This document shows positions 30,521 to 38,095 of a DNA stretch of 64,000 nt, one piece after another (position 1 is the stretch's first letter; every line of letters starts with the position of its first letter). The notes beneath the pieces are model-generated. The model searched no databases and had not been told where the DNA came from. It worked only from the letters and a program-made list of their open reading frames with translations. The DNA comes from an uncultured Clostridia bacterium (GTDB lineage Bacteria > Bacillota > Clostridia > TANB77 > CAG-508), in NCBI GenBank assembly GCA_934130285.1, contig CAKOXT010000002.1, forward strand, positions 1 to 64,000, read 5' to 3'. Made by a program: the position numbers and the translations under genes.

Positions 30521-30660
30521 TTATTAAGATTTTTAATATTTAATTTTAAACCCTGTTTAGATTGAATAAAGATGAATTCAAAAAGAGAATAAACAAAATA
30601 AAAGACAATAAATAGCTGAAATAAAAAAGTGATAAAAAATAAATTAATTAAAAAATTCAA
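30517..30660 (-). CDS. Small membrane protein, first gene of the coupling-ATPase operon
   Basis: 47 residues read from TTG at 30660, with GGAGG 7 bases upstream. One long hydrophobic helix (about 2-33) is followed by a basic tail ending NIKNLNK. An ATG further upstream would give about 59 residues but lies before the GGAGG. It overlaps the VirD4-like start by 4 bases. I do not recognise a family; small single-helix proteins are common in such operons. Confidence 0.6.
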   Translation of the reverse strand: MNFLINLFFITFLFQLFIVFYFVYSLFEFIFIQSKQGLKLNIKNLNK

Positions 30661-30708
30661 ATAATAACCTCCAAGTAAAATGCCAAAAAATTCCATATGA
30701 TAATTTGA

Positions 30709-30737
30709 ATCATACAACAAAAATTTTAATTTGTCTA
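30709..30737 (-). promoter_or_regulatory. Promoter of the VirD4-side secretion operon
   Basis: TAGACA, 17-base spacer, TATGAT on the - strand. Its -35 overlaps the -35 of the divergent DUF1858 promoter, so the two may interfere or be regulated together. Confidence 0.6.
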
Positions 30738-30759
30738 TACTTTTCAAAAAAAATATGCT
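30731..30759 (+). promoter_or_regulatory. Possible promoter of the DUF1858 gene
   Basis: TTGTCT, 17-base spacer, TATGCT. Weak -10, but the position fits a gene starting at 30795 with AGGAGG in front. Confidence 0.45.
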
Positions 30760-30794
30760 AAAATAAATAAGATTTAAAAAAGGAGGGATCTGTA

Positions 30795-30977
30795 ATGATA
30801 GAAAAAACAACAAAAATTGGACAATTATTAGAAGAAAATCCTGAAAAAGCAGATATACTTTTAGAAGCTGGAATGCATTGTTTAGGATGCATGGTAGCCC
30901 ATGAAGAAACAATAGAAGAAGCATGTGAAGTACACGGTATAGACGTAGATGAAATGTTAGAAAAATTAAACGCATAA
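30795..30977 (+). CDS. DUF1858 domain protein
   Basis: 60 residues, all one DUF1858 domain: TKIGQLLEENPEKADILLEA, then the CxxC-containing HCLGCMVAHEETIEEA and a final helix. Such domains occur alone or fused to ScdA-like and hybrid-cluster-associated proteins. The conserved Cys pair suggests a redox or metal-linked role, but the function of the stand-alone form is not established as far as I know. A small GC hairpin (GGACCAAAAGGTCC) follows, then a tRNA gene. Confidence 0.9.
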   Translation: MIEKTTKIGQLLEENPEKADILLEAGMHCLGCMVAHEETIEEACEVHGIDVDEMLEKLNA

Positions 30978-31003
30978 TAAGTGGACCAAAAGGTCCGCAA
31001 AAT

Positions 31004-31080
31004 GCATTTATAGCTCAGTAGGATAGAGCGCTCCCCTCCTAAGGGAGAGGCCGGGGGTTCGATTCCCTCTAAGTGCACCA
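31004..31080 (+). tRNA. tRNA-Arg (anticodon CCU)
   Basis: Acceptor GCATTTA pairs with TAAGTGC, an encoded CCA follows, and the anticodon stem CTCCC/GGGAG carries a loop with CCT. D loop and T loop (GGTTCGATTCC) are standard. It reads AGG codons, which are rare here next to AGA. Confidence 0.95.
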
Positions 31081-31081
31081 C

Positions 31082-31114
31082 AAAAGAGTTATCCAAAAGA
31101 TAACTCTTTTATTA
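31082..31114 (+). terminator. Terminator after tRNA-Arg
   Basis: AAAAGAGTTATC and GATAACTCTTTT form a 12-bp stem with loop CAAAA, followed by ATTAT. Confidence 0.88.
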
Positions 31115-31133
31115 TGTAAAAATAAGCACAAAT

Positions 31134-31162
31134 TTGCTCAAAAAAATAAAATATGATAAAAT
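31134..31162 (+). promoter_or_regulatory. Promoter of tadA
   Basis: TTGCTC, 17-base spacer, TAAAAT, 30 bases before the tadA start. Confidence 0.65.
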
Positions 31163-31192
31163 ATAAAAACATTAAATAAATAAGGAAATAAA

Positions 31193-31657
31193 ATGGAACC
31201 AGAAAAATTCATGAAAGAAGCCCTAAAAGAAGCAAAAAAGGCATATGAAAAAGAAGAAGTGCCAATAGGAGCAGTAATAGTAAAAGACGGAAAAGTAATT
31301 GCAAGGGCATATAATTTGAAAGAAATAAAAAAAGACACAACAGAACATGCAGAAATCCGTGCAATAAAAAAAGCAAGTAAAAAATTAGGTGCATGGAGAT
31401 TGTCAGAATGTGAAATGTATACAACACTTGAGCCATGTCCAATGTGCGCAGGAGCAATCATTCAAGCAAGATTGAAAAAAATATACATTGGAGCAATGGA
31501 TGAAAAAACAGGAGCATGTGGATCAGTTCTAAACTTATTTAAAGATCATAAATTTAATCATGAAGTACAAGTTGAATATGGAATATTAGAAAAAGAATGT
31601 AAAAACATATTACAAGATTTTTTTAAAATGCTAAGAGAAAAGAAAAAACAAAACTAA
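31193..31657 (+). CDS. tadA: tRNA adenosine(34) deaminase TadA
   Basis: 154 residues. It deaminates A34 of tRNA-Arg(ACG) to inosine. The zinc-dependent deaminase motifs are complete: TEHAEIRAI with catalytic Glu, and EPCPMCAGAI with two zinc-binding Cys. Length is normal. Its leader is close to an SRP RNA and dnaX, the usual neighbourhood in Firmicutes (tadA-ffs-dnaX). Confidence 0.95.
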   Translation: MEPEKFMKEALKEAKKAYEKEEVPIGAVIVKDGKVIARAYNLKEIKKDTTEHAEIRAIKKASKKLGAWRLSECEMYTTLEPCPMCAGAIIQARLKKIYIGAMDEKTGACGSVLNLFKDHKFNHEVQVEYGILEKECKNILQDFFKMLREKKKQN

Positions 31658-31678
31658 AATTCCAGAAAGGAAAGAAAC

Positions 31679-32419
31679 ATGGAAAAAGAGATTAAAAAAA
31701 GAATATTAAAAAAATACATATTTATTTCATTTTTACTAATAGCTATATCAGTATCCATTTTATTAATGGTAAAATATAATGTAGAAGGAGAAAAAAATCT
31801 TCCATTAGAACTAAATAAAATAATAATAAAAAGCACAATAAATGCACAAAGCAACGCAAGTGAAAATTTATGGGATTTAAATCTAGAACAAAATAACGAT
31901 ATATATATTTACTTTAAAAAGAATGATAAAGTTGAAACAAAAGTAGAAAGTATAAAAATAAGTAATATAAAAATAGAAAAAGCCAAAAACATAGGAAATC
32001 TTGAAGTTCTATTACCAACAAGTAATGACATAAAAACAAACTATAAAAATAGTACAGAAAATTACTTAGACAAAGAAATAGAATATGCAGCAAACACATC
32101 AGACAATATGGAAAAACAAGAATTTTGTCAAGATGGCGGAATGATAGCATTTAGAATAAGCAACAAAGATTTAGCAAATTACGTATCAAATGAAGATACA
32201 GAAATACAATATAACGGAATGTTATTAGACAAAGCACAAATAAGTCAAGAAGATATAAAACTAAAAGCAACAATGGATATAACATTAATAGTAAGTGAAA
32301 AAGAAAAATATAAAGGAACAATTACAATAGATTTACCAGTAGGTGAATTCCAAGAGAAAAGCGTGATTGACAAAGAAATAACAGATTTTTCAAATATAAT
32401 TTTTAAAAGAAGTGAATAA
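31679..32419 (+). CDS. Membrane-anchored protein of unknown function
   Basis: 246 residues with a basic N-terminus, one membrane helix (about 13-31) and an extracytoplasmic domain rich in Asn, Ile and Lys. I do not recognise the domain. There is one Cys (context KQEFCQDGG). It sits between tadA and the SRP RNA gene, 21 bases after tadA and preceded by a GAAAGGAAAG ribosome binding site, so it probably shares the tadA transcript. The conserved neighbourhood offers no direct clue to function. Confidence 0.8.
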   Translation: MEKEIKKRILKKYIFISFLLIAISVSILLMVKYNVEGEKNLPLELNKIIIKSTINAQSNASENLWDLNLEQNNDIYIYFKKNDKVETKVESIKISNIKIEKAKNIGNLEVLLPTSNDIKTNYKNSTENYLDKEIEYAANTSDNMEKQEFCQDGGMIAFRISNKDLANYVSNEDTEIQYNGMLLDKAQISQEDIKLKATMDITLIVSEKEKYKGTITIDLPVGEFQEKSVIDKEITDFSNIIFKRSE

Positions 32420-32425
32420 AAATAC

Positions 32426-32454
32426 TTGCTAAAACTCAAATATCATTATATAAT
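32426..32454 (+). promoter_or_regulatory. Promoter of the SRP RNA
   Basis: TTGCTA, 17-base spacer, TATAAT, 8 bases before the RNA's 5' end, as expected for a stable RNA. Confidence 0.85.
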
Positions 32455-32461
32455 CTAAAAC

Positions 32462-32608
32462 GGTATAAGTGATAGCTTTTGAGTGGAGGGTATGTTTCGA
32501 TGAAAAGCTATGAACCTCGTCAGATTCGGAAGAAAGCAGCGATAAGTAGTGTATTCGTGCGAATAACATGCTTTCCACTGAGAAACTATCGCTTATACCA
32601 ATTTTTTT
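32462..32608 (+). ncRNA. ffs: Signal recognition particle RNA (4.5S-like)
   Basis: The Ffh-binding core is recognisable: GTCAGATTCGGAAGAAAGCA, with the GGAA tetraloop region and the AGCAGCGATAAG internal loop. The ends GGTATAAGTGATAG and CTATCGCTTATACC pair to close the molecule, and a T run after the closing stem serves as terminator. About 140 bases, so it lacks the long Alu domain of Bacillus scRNA. It carries nascent membrane and exported proteins to the membrane with Ffh. Confidence 0.93.
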
Positions 32609-32626
32609 AAATTGGGGGTAATTCAA

Positions 32627-34183
32627 TTGGCATATACAGCACTATATAGAAAATTTAGACCATTAACTTTTAGTGAATTTGTAGGCCAAGAACACATTAC
32701 AAAAACACTAAAGAACCAGATAATTGCTGGAAGAGTAGGACACGCATACCTATTCAACGGAGGAAGAGGAACAGGAAAAACATCTGCAGCCAAAGTACTT
32801 GCAAGAGCAGTAAACTGTTTAAATCCACATGACGGAGAACCATGTAACGAATGTGAAATATGCAAAGGAATTCTAAACGGATCATTAACAGACGTTGTAG
32901 AAATGGATGCAGCTTCAAACAACAGTGTTGAAGATATTAGACAAATAAGAGAAGAAGTAAACTTCTTACCAACAAAAGCAAAATATAGAGTATATATAAT
33001 AGATGAGGTACACATGTTATCAACCGGAGCTTTTAATGCATTATTAAAAACATTAGAAGAACCACCAGAACATGTAAAATTTATATTAGCAACAACAGAA
33101 CCACAAAAGTTGCCAGCAACAATACTTTCAAGATGTCAAAGATTTGATTTCAAAAAAATATCAAATGAAGACATCAAAAAAAGATTAAAAATAATAACAG
33201 ACGAAATTGGAGTAACAATTTCAGAAGAAGCATTAAATACAATCGCAGTACTATCAGAAGGTGCAATGAGAGATGGAATAAGTATACTAGAAAGATGTAT
33301 TCAAGACGGCGACTCAGAAATAACAGACGAAAAAATAAAAGAATTAGTAGGAATTCCAAAATTCGAATACATATATAAAATAACAAACAGTCTATTAGAA
33401 AAAGACTCTGAACAAGCATTAGAAGTAACACAAGAAATAATAGATGAAGGAAAAGAGCTATACAACTTTTTATGGGAAACAATTAAATATATAAAAGACA
33501 TCTTAGTATATAAATCAAAAGGAAAACTAGAGTTATACAGTAAAGACGAACTAGAAAAAATAAATGAACTAAGTGAAAAAGCAAGCAAGGAAAAATTATT
33601 TTATTTAATAAAAGAACTATCAGAAATGGAAAATGACATCAAATGGTCATCACAAAAAACGATAATGTTCCAAGCAGGAATAATAAAATTAACAATAGAC
33701 AAACAAGAACATGGAGACATCGAAGAAAGGCTAAATAAAATAGAAGAAAGACTTGACTCAGGAGATATAGTAGCTAAAGCTCCAACGCAAACATATCATC
33801 AGGAAATACCAAATATATCACTAGAATCAAGAAAAGCAAAACAAGAACCAGCTAAACCTAAAGCTAATATGGCAAATATAACAAGTACAGAATATTGGCC
33901 AAAAGTTGTAAATAATCTAAAAGGCAAAGGCAAAATAACACTATTTACTAACCTAATGAACACAAAAGCAGTTGAAATAAATGACCTACAACTAGGAATA
34001 GTAGGACTAACATCATTTGGAAAAACTGTAATAGAACAACCAGAAAACAAGTTAGAAATAGAAAGAGCAATAGCTCAAGAAGCTGGCAAAACTATGCAAA
34101 TAAAGGCAGAAGAGCCACAAAATATAATAAACAATATGTCAAAACCAAGCTTTGACATACCAATAAATATAATAGATGAATAA
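32627..34183 (+). CDS. dnaX: DNA polymerase III subunit gamma/tau
   Basis: 518 residues. AAA+ clamp-loader subunit. Walker A GGRGTGKTS lies near residue 41, the zinc-binding Cys cluster (CLNPHDGEPCNECEIC) at about 64-79, Walker B with DEVHML near 125, and SRCQRF (arginine finger) near 168. The C-terminal tau part is poorly conserved, as usual. I chose TTG at 32627 (MAYTALYRKFRP), after a GGGGG site, over the TTG at 32612, which covers that site. The downstream order dnaX-ybaB-recR is classical. Confidence 0.95.
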   Translation: MAYTALYRKFRPLTFSEFVGQEHITKTLKNQIIAGRVGHAYLFNGGRGTGKTSAAKVLARAVNCLNPHDGEPCNECEICKGILNGSLTDVVEMDAASNNSVEDIRQIREEVNFLPTKAKYRVYIIDEVHMLSTGAFNALLKTLEEPPEHVKFILATTEPQKLPATILSRCQRFDFKKISNEDIKKRLKIITDEIGVTISEEALNTIAVLSEGAMRDGISILERCIQDGDSEITDEKIKELVGIPKFEYIYKITNSLLEKDSEQALEVTQEIIDEGKELYNFLWETIKYIKDILVYKSKGKLELYSKDELEKINELSEKASKEKLFYLIKELSEMENDIKWSSQKTIMFQAGIIKLTIDKQEHGDIEERLNKIEERLDSGDIVAKAPTQTYHQEIPNISLESRKAKQEPAKPKANMANITSTEYWPKVVNNLKGKGKITLFTNLMNTKAVEINDLQLGIVGLTSFGKTVIEQPENKLEIERAIAQEAGKTMQIKAEEPQNIINNMSKPSFDIPINIIDE

Positions 34184-34196
34184 GGAGGAATACAAA

Positions 34197-34544
34197 ATGG
34201 CAAAAAGAGGTGGATTTCCAGGAGGAATGGGAGGATTCCCAGGAGGAATGAACATAAATAAATTAATGAAAGAAGCTAAAAAAATGCAAGCTGATATGGA
34301 AAAAACACAAGAAGAATTATCAGCAAGAGAATTTGAAAACTCAGTAGGTGGAGGAGTAGTTTCAGTAAAAATAACTGGAGAAAAAGTTATAAAAGAAATC
34401 AAAATAGATAAAGAAGTAGTTGATCCAGAAGACGTAGAAACATTACAAGACTTAATAATAACATGCATAAACGGAGCAATGCAAAAAGCAGATACAGCAG
34501 CAAACGAAAGCATGGGAAAATATAATATACCAGGATTAATGTAA
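34197..34544 (+). CDS. ybaB: YbaB/EbfC nucleoid-associated protein
   Basis: 115 residues. YbaB proteins form dimers that bind DNA without strong sequence preference. It has a Gly/Phe/Pro-rich start ([14 protein letters not shown]), then the conserved [18 protein letters not shown] helix and the VSVKITGEK strand block. I chose ATG at 34197, with AAGGAGG 8 bases before it; the longer frame overlaps dnaX. Sits between dnaX and recR. Confidence 0.95.
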   Translation: MAKRGGFPGGMGGFPGGMNINKLMKEAKKMQADMEKTQEELSAREFENSVGGGVVSVKITGEKVIKEIKIDKEVVDPEDVETLQDLIITCINGAMQKADTAANESMGKYNIPGLM

Positions 34545-34564
34545 GACAAAAGAGAGGTAAAAAT

Positions 34565-35164
34565 ATGTCATCATATTCACCATCAATTGAAAAATTAATA
34601 GAAAGCTTTGAAAAATTACCAAGCATAGGGCATAAAACAGCCATAAGATTAGCATTTCACATGCTAGACATGACTGACGAAGAAATAACAGAATTCACAA
34701 CATCAATAACTGATGCAAAAAAGAAATTAAAATATTGCTCAACATGTTTTAACATCTCAGATACAGATCCATGTCCAATATGTAGTAATCCAAAAAGAGA
34801 TCAAAGCACAATCTGTGTAGTAGAAGACGTAAGAGATATAATGGCAATGGAAAGAACGCACGAATACAAAGGTGTATATCATGTATTACATGGTACAATT
34901 TCACCAATGAATGGAATTGGACCAGATGAAATAAAAATAAAAGAATTATTAAATAGAATAAGAGACAATGATATAAAAGAAGTAATTATTGCCACAAACC
35001 CTAGAGTTGAAGGAGAAGCAACATCAATATACATATCAAAACTAATAAAAGCCTTCAACATAAAAGTAACAAGAATAGCTCACGGAATTCCAGTAGGAGG
35101 AGACCTAGAATACACAGATGAGATAACATTAATGAAAGCAATGGAAGGAAGAAGAGAAATATAA
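34565..35164 (+). CDS. recR: Recombination mediator RecR
   Basis: 199 residues, normal length. With RecF and RecO it promotes RecA loading at gapped DNA. Helix-hairpin-helix region [15 protein letters not shown] at the N-terminus, four-Cys zinc finger ([16 protein letters not shown]), and TOPRIM domain starting [15 protein letters not shown]. Last gene of dnaX-ybaB-recR, followed by a terminator. Confidence 0.97.
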   Translation: MSSYSPSIEKLIESFEKLPSIGHKTAIRLAFHMLDMTDEEITEFTTSITDAKKKLKYCSTCFNISDTDPCPICSNPKRDQSTICVVEDVRDIMAMERTHEYKGVYHVLHGTISPMNGIGPDEIKIKELLNRIRDNDIKEVIIATNPRVEGEATSIYISKLIKAFNIKVTRIAHGIPVGGDLEYTDEITLMKAMEGRREI

Positions 35165-35167
35165 AAC

Positions 35168-35201
35168 AAAAAGCTCAAATTTTTATAATTTGAGCTTTTA
35201 T
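35168..35201 (+). terminator. Terminator after recR
   Basis: AAAAAGCTCAAAT and ATTTGAGCTTTTA form a strong stem, followed by TTATTA. Confidence 0.9.
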
Positions 35202-35202
35202 T

Positions 35203-35254
35203 ATTAACTTTAATGATAAACCCCCAGCTATACAGGTAAGCAGGGGAGTTTAAT
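35203..35254 (+). mobile_element. Solitary IS200 left-end copy
   Basis: The stretch TTAACTTTAATGATAAACCC and the following hairpin (CCCCCAGC ... GCAGGGGAG) match the left end of the IS200 element at 2244-2281 read on the other strand, with one mismatch in the first 20 bases and about 8 extra bases in the loop. No transposase lies beside it. It is a decayed or internally deleted relative of the element, placed between convergent recR and the glycosyltransferase gene. Confidence 0.75.
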
Positions 35255-35272
35255 TTTTTAAATATATAATTA

Positions 35273-36403
35273 TTAAAGAGTACTCATTAAAATATCACAA
35301 ATATCCTTAGTTGAATTAGGTTTAGCCAAAGCTGGAATATTAGACTTCATTTCAGCAACTCTCTCAGGATGTCTATATAAATGCTTTAAATTTCTAGCAA
35401 CATTATCATCATTTTTTATCCAAATAGCAACACCATTTCTAACAAGAAAATCAGCATTTTCTTCCTCTTGGCCAGGAATAGGATTAATAACAATAATAGG
35501 AAGTCCAGAAACCAAACTCTCTGTTGTAGTAAGACCACCAGGTTTAGTTACAACAAGATAAGAAATATGCATAAGTTCAGGAACTTTATTAGTATAATCT
35601 AAAACCTTAACTCTATCAGCTACATCATAAGCCTCAACCATCTTTTTAAATCTAGAATTCATTTTTTTATTTTTACCAGAAATAGCAACAATTTGATAAT
35701 TCTTGAAAAGACGAATCAAAGCCCTAAAAATCAAACTAGTTCTCTTTCTACCAAGACCAAACTCACCACCAGCAAAAAACAAAATAGTCAATTTGTTAGG
35801 ATCTAATCCAAAATCTTTACAGATTGATTCCTTGTCAAATTGATCTTTAAAGCGTTCAGAAAGAGGAATACCAGTAACAAAAATCTTAAAATCAGCAATT
35901 CCTTCATCAGACAAAGCTTCTTTCATTTCCTTATTAGCAACAAAGAAATAATCAATATATTCTGCATCAACAGTCCATTGAGAATGAGGTGCCATATCAG
36001 TAAGAACAGTAGCAATTTTACAAGTTATTTTTTTAGCTTTTTTCAAATTAGTACACATTTGATTAGAAAAAGGATGAGTACTAATAACCAAATCTGGATT
36101 AAAGTCTTGCAAAATATGATTTAACTTTTTAGACATTAACTTATTAGATGTAGTAGAAATTTTGGCAAGAGCACCATGTTCAGAATTATTATAAATTTTC
36201 TTCCACATCCAAGGTGCCTTTTTAGCCATTTCCTTATACGCAGTCGTAGATACTTTATTTAAATATTTATTAATATATTCAACACAATCAACCATCATAG
36301 TTTCACAATCTGGATAATTAGAATCAATATAATTTTTAATAGCCTTTGCAGCAGATAAATGACCACCGCCATAAGCTCCATAAAAAATAAGAATTTTTTT
36401 CAT
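35273..36403 (-). CDS. UgtP/MGDG-synthase-type glycosyltransferase
   Basis: 376 residues. The family transfers glucose or galactose from UDP-sugar to diacylglycerol, giving membrane glycolipids and, in some Firmicutes, the lipoteichoic acid anchor. N-terminal MKKILIFYGAYGGGHLSAAKA is the typical acceptor-domain start, followed by the ISTHPF motif near 113. The C-terminal donor-binding half has TILFFAGGEFGLG, VTKPGGLTTTESLVSGLPII and the PGQEEENADFL segment. It faces recR and has AGGAGA before the ATG. Substrate cannot be settled from sequence. Confidence 0.88.
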   Translation of the reverse strand: MKKILIFYGAYGGGHLSAAKAIKNYIDSNYPDCETMMVDCVEYINKYLNKVSTTAYKEMAKKAPWMWKKIYNNSEHGALAKISTTSNKLMSKKLNHILQDFNPDLVISTHPFSNQMCTNLKKAKKITCKIATVLTDMAPHSQWTVDAEYIDYFFVANKEMKEALSDEGIADFKIFVTGIPLSERFKDQFDKESICKDFGLDPNKLTILFFAGGEFGLGRKRTSLIFRALIRLFKNYQIVAISGKNKKMNSRFKKMVEAYDVADRVKVLDYTNKVPELMHISYLVVTKPGGLTTTESLVSGLPIIVINPIPGQEEENADFLVRNGVAIWIKNDDNVARNLKHLYRHPERVAEMKSNIPALAKPNSTKDICDILMSTL

Positions 36404-36511
36404 AAAATCTCCTAACGTTAATGAAAAATTTCAAAAAAAGTATACCATAAAATGCAAAAAAAGTGAATAAAAAACAATCATTAAGAAAAAATAAAAACGG
36501 AAGGTGAAACT

Positions 36512-37861
36512 ATGAGAAAAGATTTAAAAACAAGAATGTTAATAGGAACGATAATAATAGCAATTATTTTAATTGGATGTTTAATATATAAAATTAATCA
36601 AAACGAAGAAAATTATGCTAGCCAAAAAAGCAATTCATACAATATGTCACTATATCAATTAACAGAACATGTACAAAATGTGGAAAACTTCTTGGCAAAA
36701 TCAACAATTTCAAGCAGTAGTGAAGCAGGAGCAGAAAGTTTGACACACGTTTGGAAAGAAGCAGATACAGCAGTAAGTTACTTATCACAAATTCCATTAA
36801 ATGTAGAACAATTAAACAAAACAGCCAAATTCTTAAATCAAGTAAGTGAATACAGCTATTCTTTATCAAGAAAAAACATATATAAAGAAGAATTATCACA
36901 AGAAGATTTAGATAACCTAAAAACACTTCATAAATACAGCGTAGAACTAAAAGAAAGTCTAGAAGATATGGAAGAAAAAATAAGTATAGGCGAACTAACA
37001 TGGGAAAACATACAAAAAAATGAAGGAACAGAATACACAAGACAAGTAGATAATATAGAAGACACATCATTTATTGATATTGATAAAAATTTCAATGAAT
37101 TTGAAGGACTAATATACGATGGAGCATTCTCAGAACATATACAATTACAAGACAAAAAAGGACTACCAGATACAGAAATAAGTGAAGATGATGCCGAAAA
37201 TGTTGTAAAAGAAATATTAGGAAACGACGTAGAAACAATAAATAGAAAAGGAAAAGTAGAAGGAGATATAGAAGTATATCAATTTGAAGTAACACAAAAA
37301 AATAAAGAAACTGCAAATATATCAATATCAGTAAAAGGCGGAAAACTAGTATTATTAAATAAAGACAGAGAAGTAATAGAAGAAAAGATATCAAGAGACG
37401 AAGCAAATCAGTTAGGTAAAGATTTCTTAACAAAAATAAATTACCCAAACATGCAAGAAACATATTTTCAAACACAAGAAAATATAATAACAATAAATTA
37501 TGTTTATAAACAAGGAGACATACTTGTTTATCCAGATCTAATAAAGGTAAAAATAGCTTTAGATAATGGAGAAATACTTGGAATAGAATCAACAGGATAT
37601 CTAAATTCACACACAGAAAGAACAGATGTAACGCCGAAAATAACAAAAGAAGAAGCAAAAGCAAAATTAAACAAGAACTTAAATATACAAGCAGAGAATT
37701 TAAGCATAATTCCAACAGAATGGAAAACAGAAATATTATGTTATGAATTTAAAGGAAAAATAGATGAAACAGAATTTTTAGTATATATTAACGCAGAAAA
37801 CGGAAGAGAAGAAAACATTTTAGTAATTATAGAAACACCTGGAGGAATCTTAACAATGTAA
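36512..37861 (+). CDS. ypeB: Germination protein YpeB
   Basis: 449 residues with one N-terminal membrane helix (about 9-27), a helical region (about 40-190) and C-terminal PepSY-like repeats (for example ISEDDAENVVKEILGNDVET and ITKEEAKAKLNKNLNIQAE). In Bacillus and Clostridia YpeB is needed for the cortex-lytic enzyme SleB in spores and is co-encoded with it. No sleB is adjacent here; the neighbours are a glycosyltransferase and the giant surface-protein gene. It supports that the organism makes spores. Confidence 0.85.
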   Translation: MRKDLKTRMLIGTIIIAIILIGCLIYKINQNEENYASQKSNSYNMSLYQLTEHVQNVENFLAKSTISSSSEAGAESLTHVWKEADTAVSYLSQIPLNVEQLNKTAKFLNQVSEYSYSLSRKNIYKEELSQEDLDNLKTLHKYSVELKESLEDMEEKISIGELTWENIQKNEGTEYTRQVDNIEDTSFIDIDKNFNEFEGLIYDGAFSEHIQLQDKKGLPDTEISEDDAENVVKEILGNDVETINRKGKVEGDIEVYQFEVTQKNKETANISISVKGGKLVLLNKDREVIEEKISRDEANQLGKDFLTKINYPNMQETYFQTQENIITINYVYKQGDILVYPDLIKVKIALDNGEILGIESTGYLNSHTERTDVTPKITKEEAKAKLNKNLNIQAENLSIIPTEWKTEILCYEFKGKIDETEFLVYINAENGREENILVIIETPGGILTM

Positions 37862-37957
37862 ACCCTTTAATTTCCAATTGTACAGCTAAAAACAGCAAAC
37901 CCTAGTAAATATTAAAAAATGTAAATAAAAAGATAACAAAATAATAATAAAACAATA

Positions 37958-37998
37958 AAAAAGCCTTTAAACAGCTAGTTTGAAGGCTTTTCTTGTTA
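37958..37998 (+). terminator. Terminator after ypeB
   Basis: AAAAAGCCTTTAAAC and GTTTGAAGGCTTTT form a 13-bp stem with one mismatch over AGCTA, followed by CTTGTT. Confidence 0.88.
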
Positions 37999-38038
37999 CA
38001 TTTGACTATAAGTCTAAAAAAACGTGAAAAAGCTTCCA

Positions 38039-38066
38039 TTGACGCACGCGCGCGCGCGTATAAAAT
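38039..38066 (+). promoter_or_regulatory. Promoter with an alternating CG spacer, upstream of the giant gene
   Basis: TTGACG (38039-38044), a 16-base spacer CACGCGCGCGCGCGTA, then TAAAAT (38061-38066), 30 bases before the start ATG. The spacer is an uninterrupted purine-pyrimidine alternation in a genome that is otherwise about 70% A/T. Gain or loss of one CG unit would change the spacing by two bases. Confidence 0.65.
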
Positions 38067-38095
38067 AAAAGACAGAATAATGATTGGAGAAAAAG

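Noticed and set aside
30517..30975. Long 152-codon frame on the - strand covering the DUF1858 gene
   Set aside because: Its upstream part is the complement of a clear DUF1858 gene. Only the last 47 codons, after a GGAGG site, look real.
32627..34183. Programmed frameshift in dnaX to make a short gamma form
   Set aside because: I saw no heptamer slippery site followed by a stable hairpin at the expected position.
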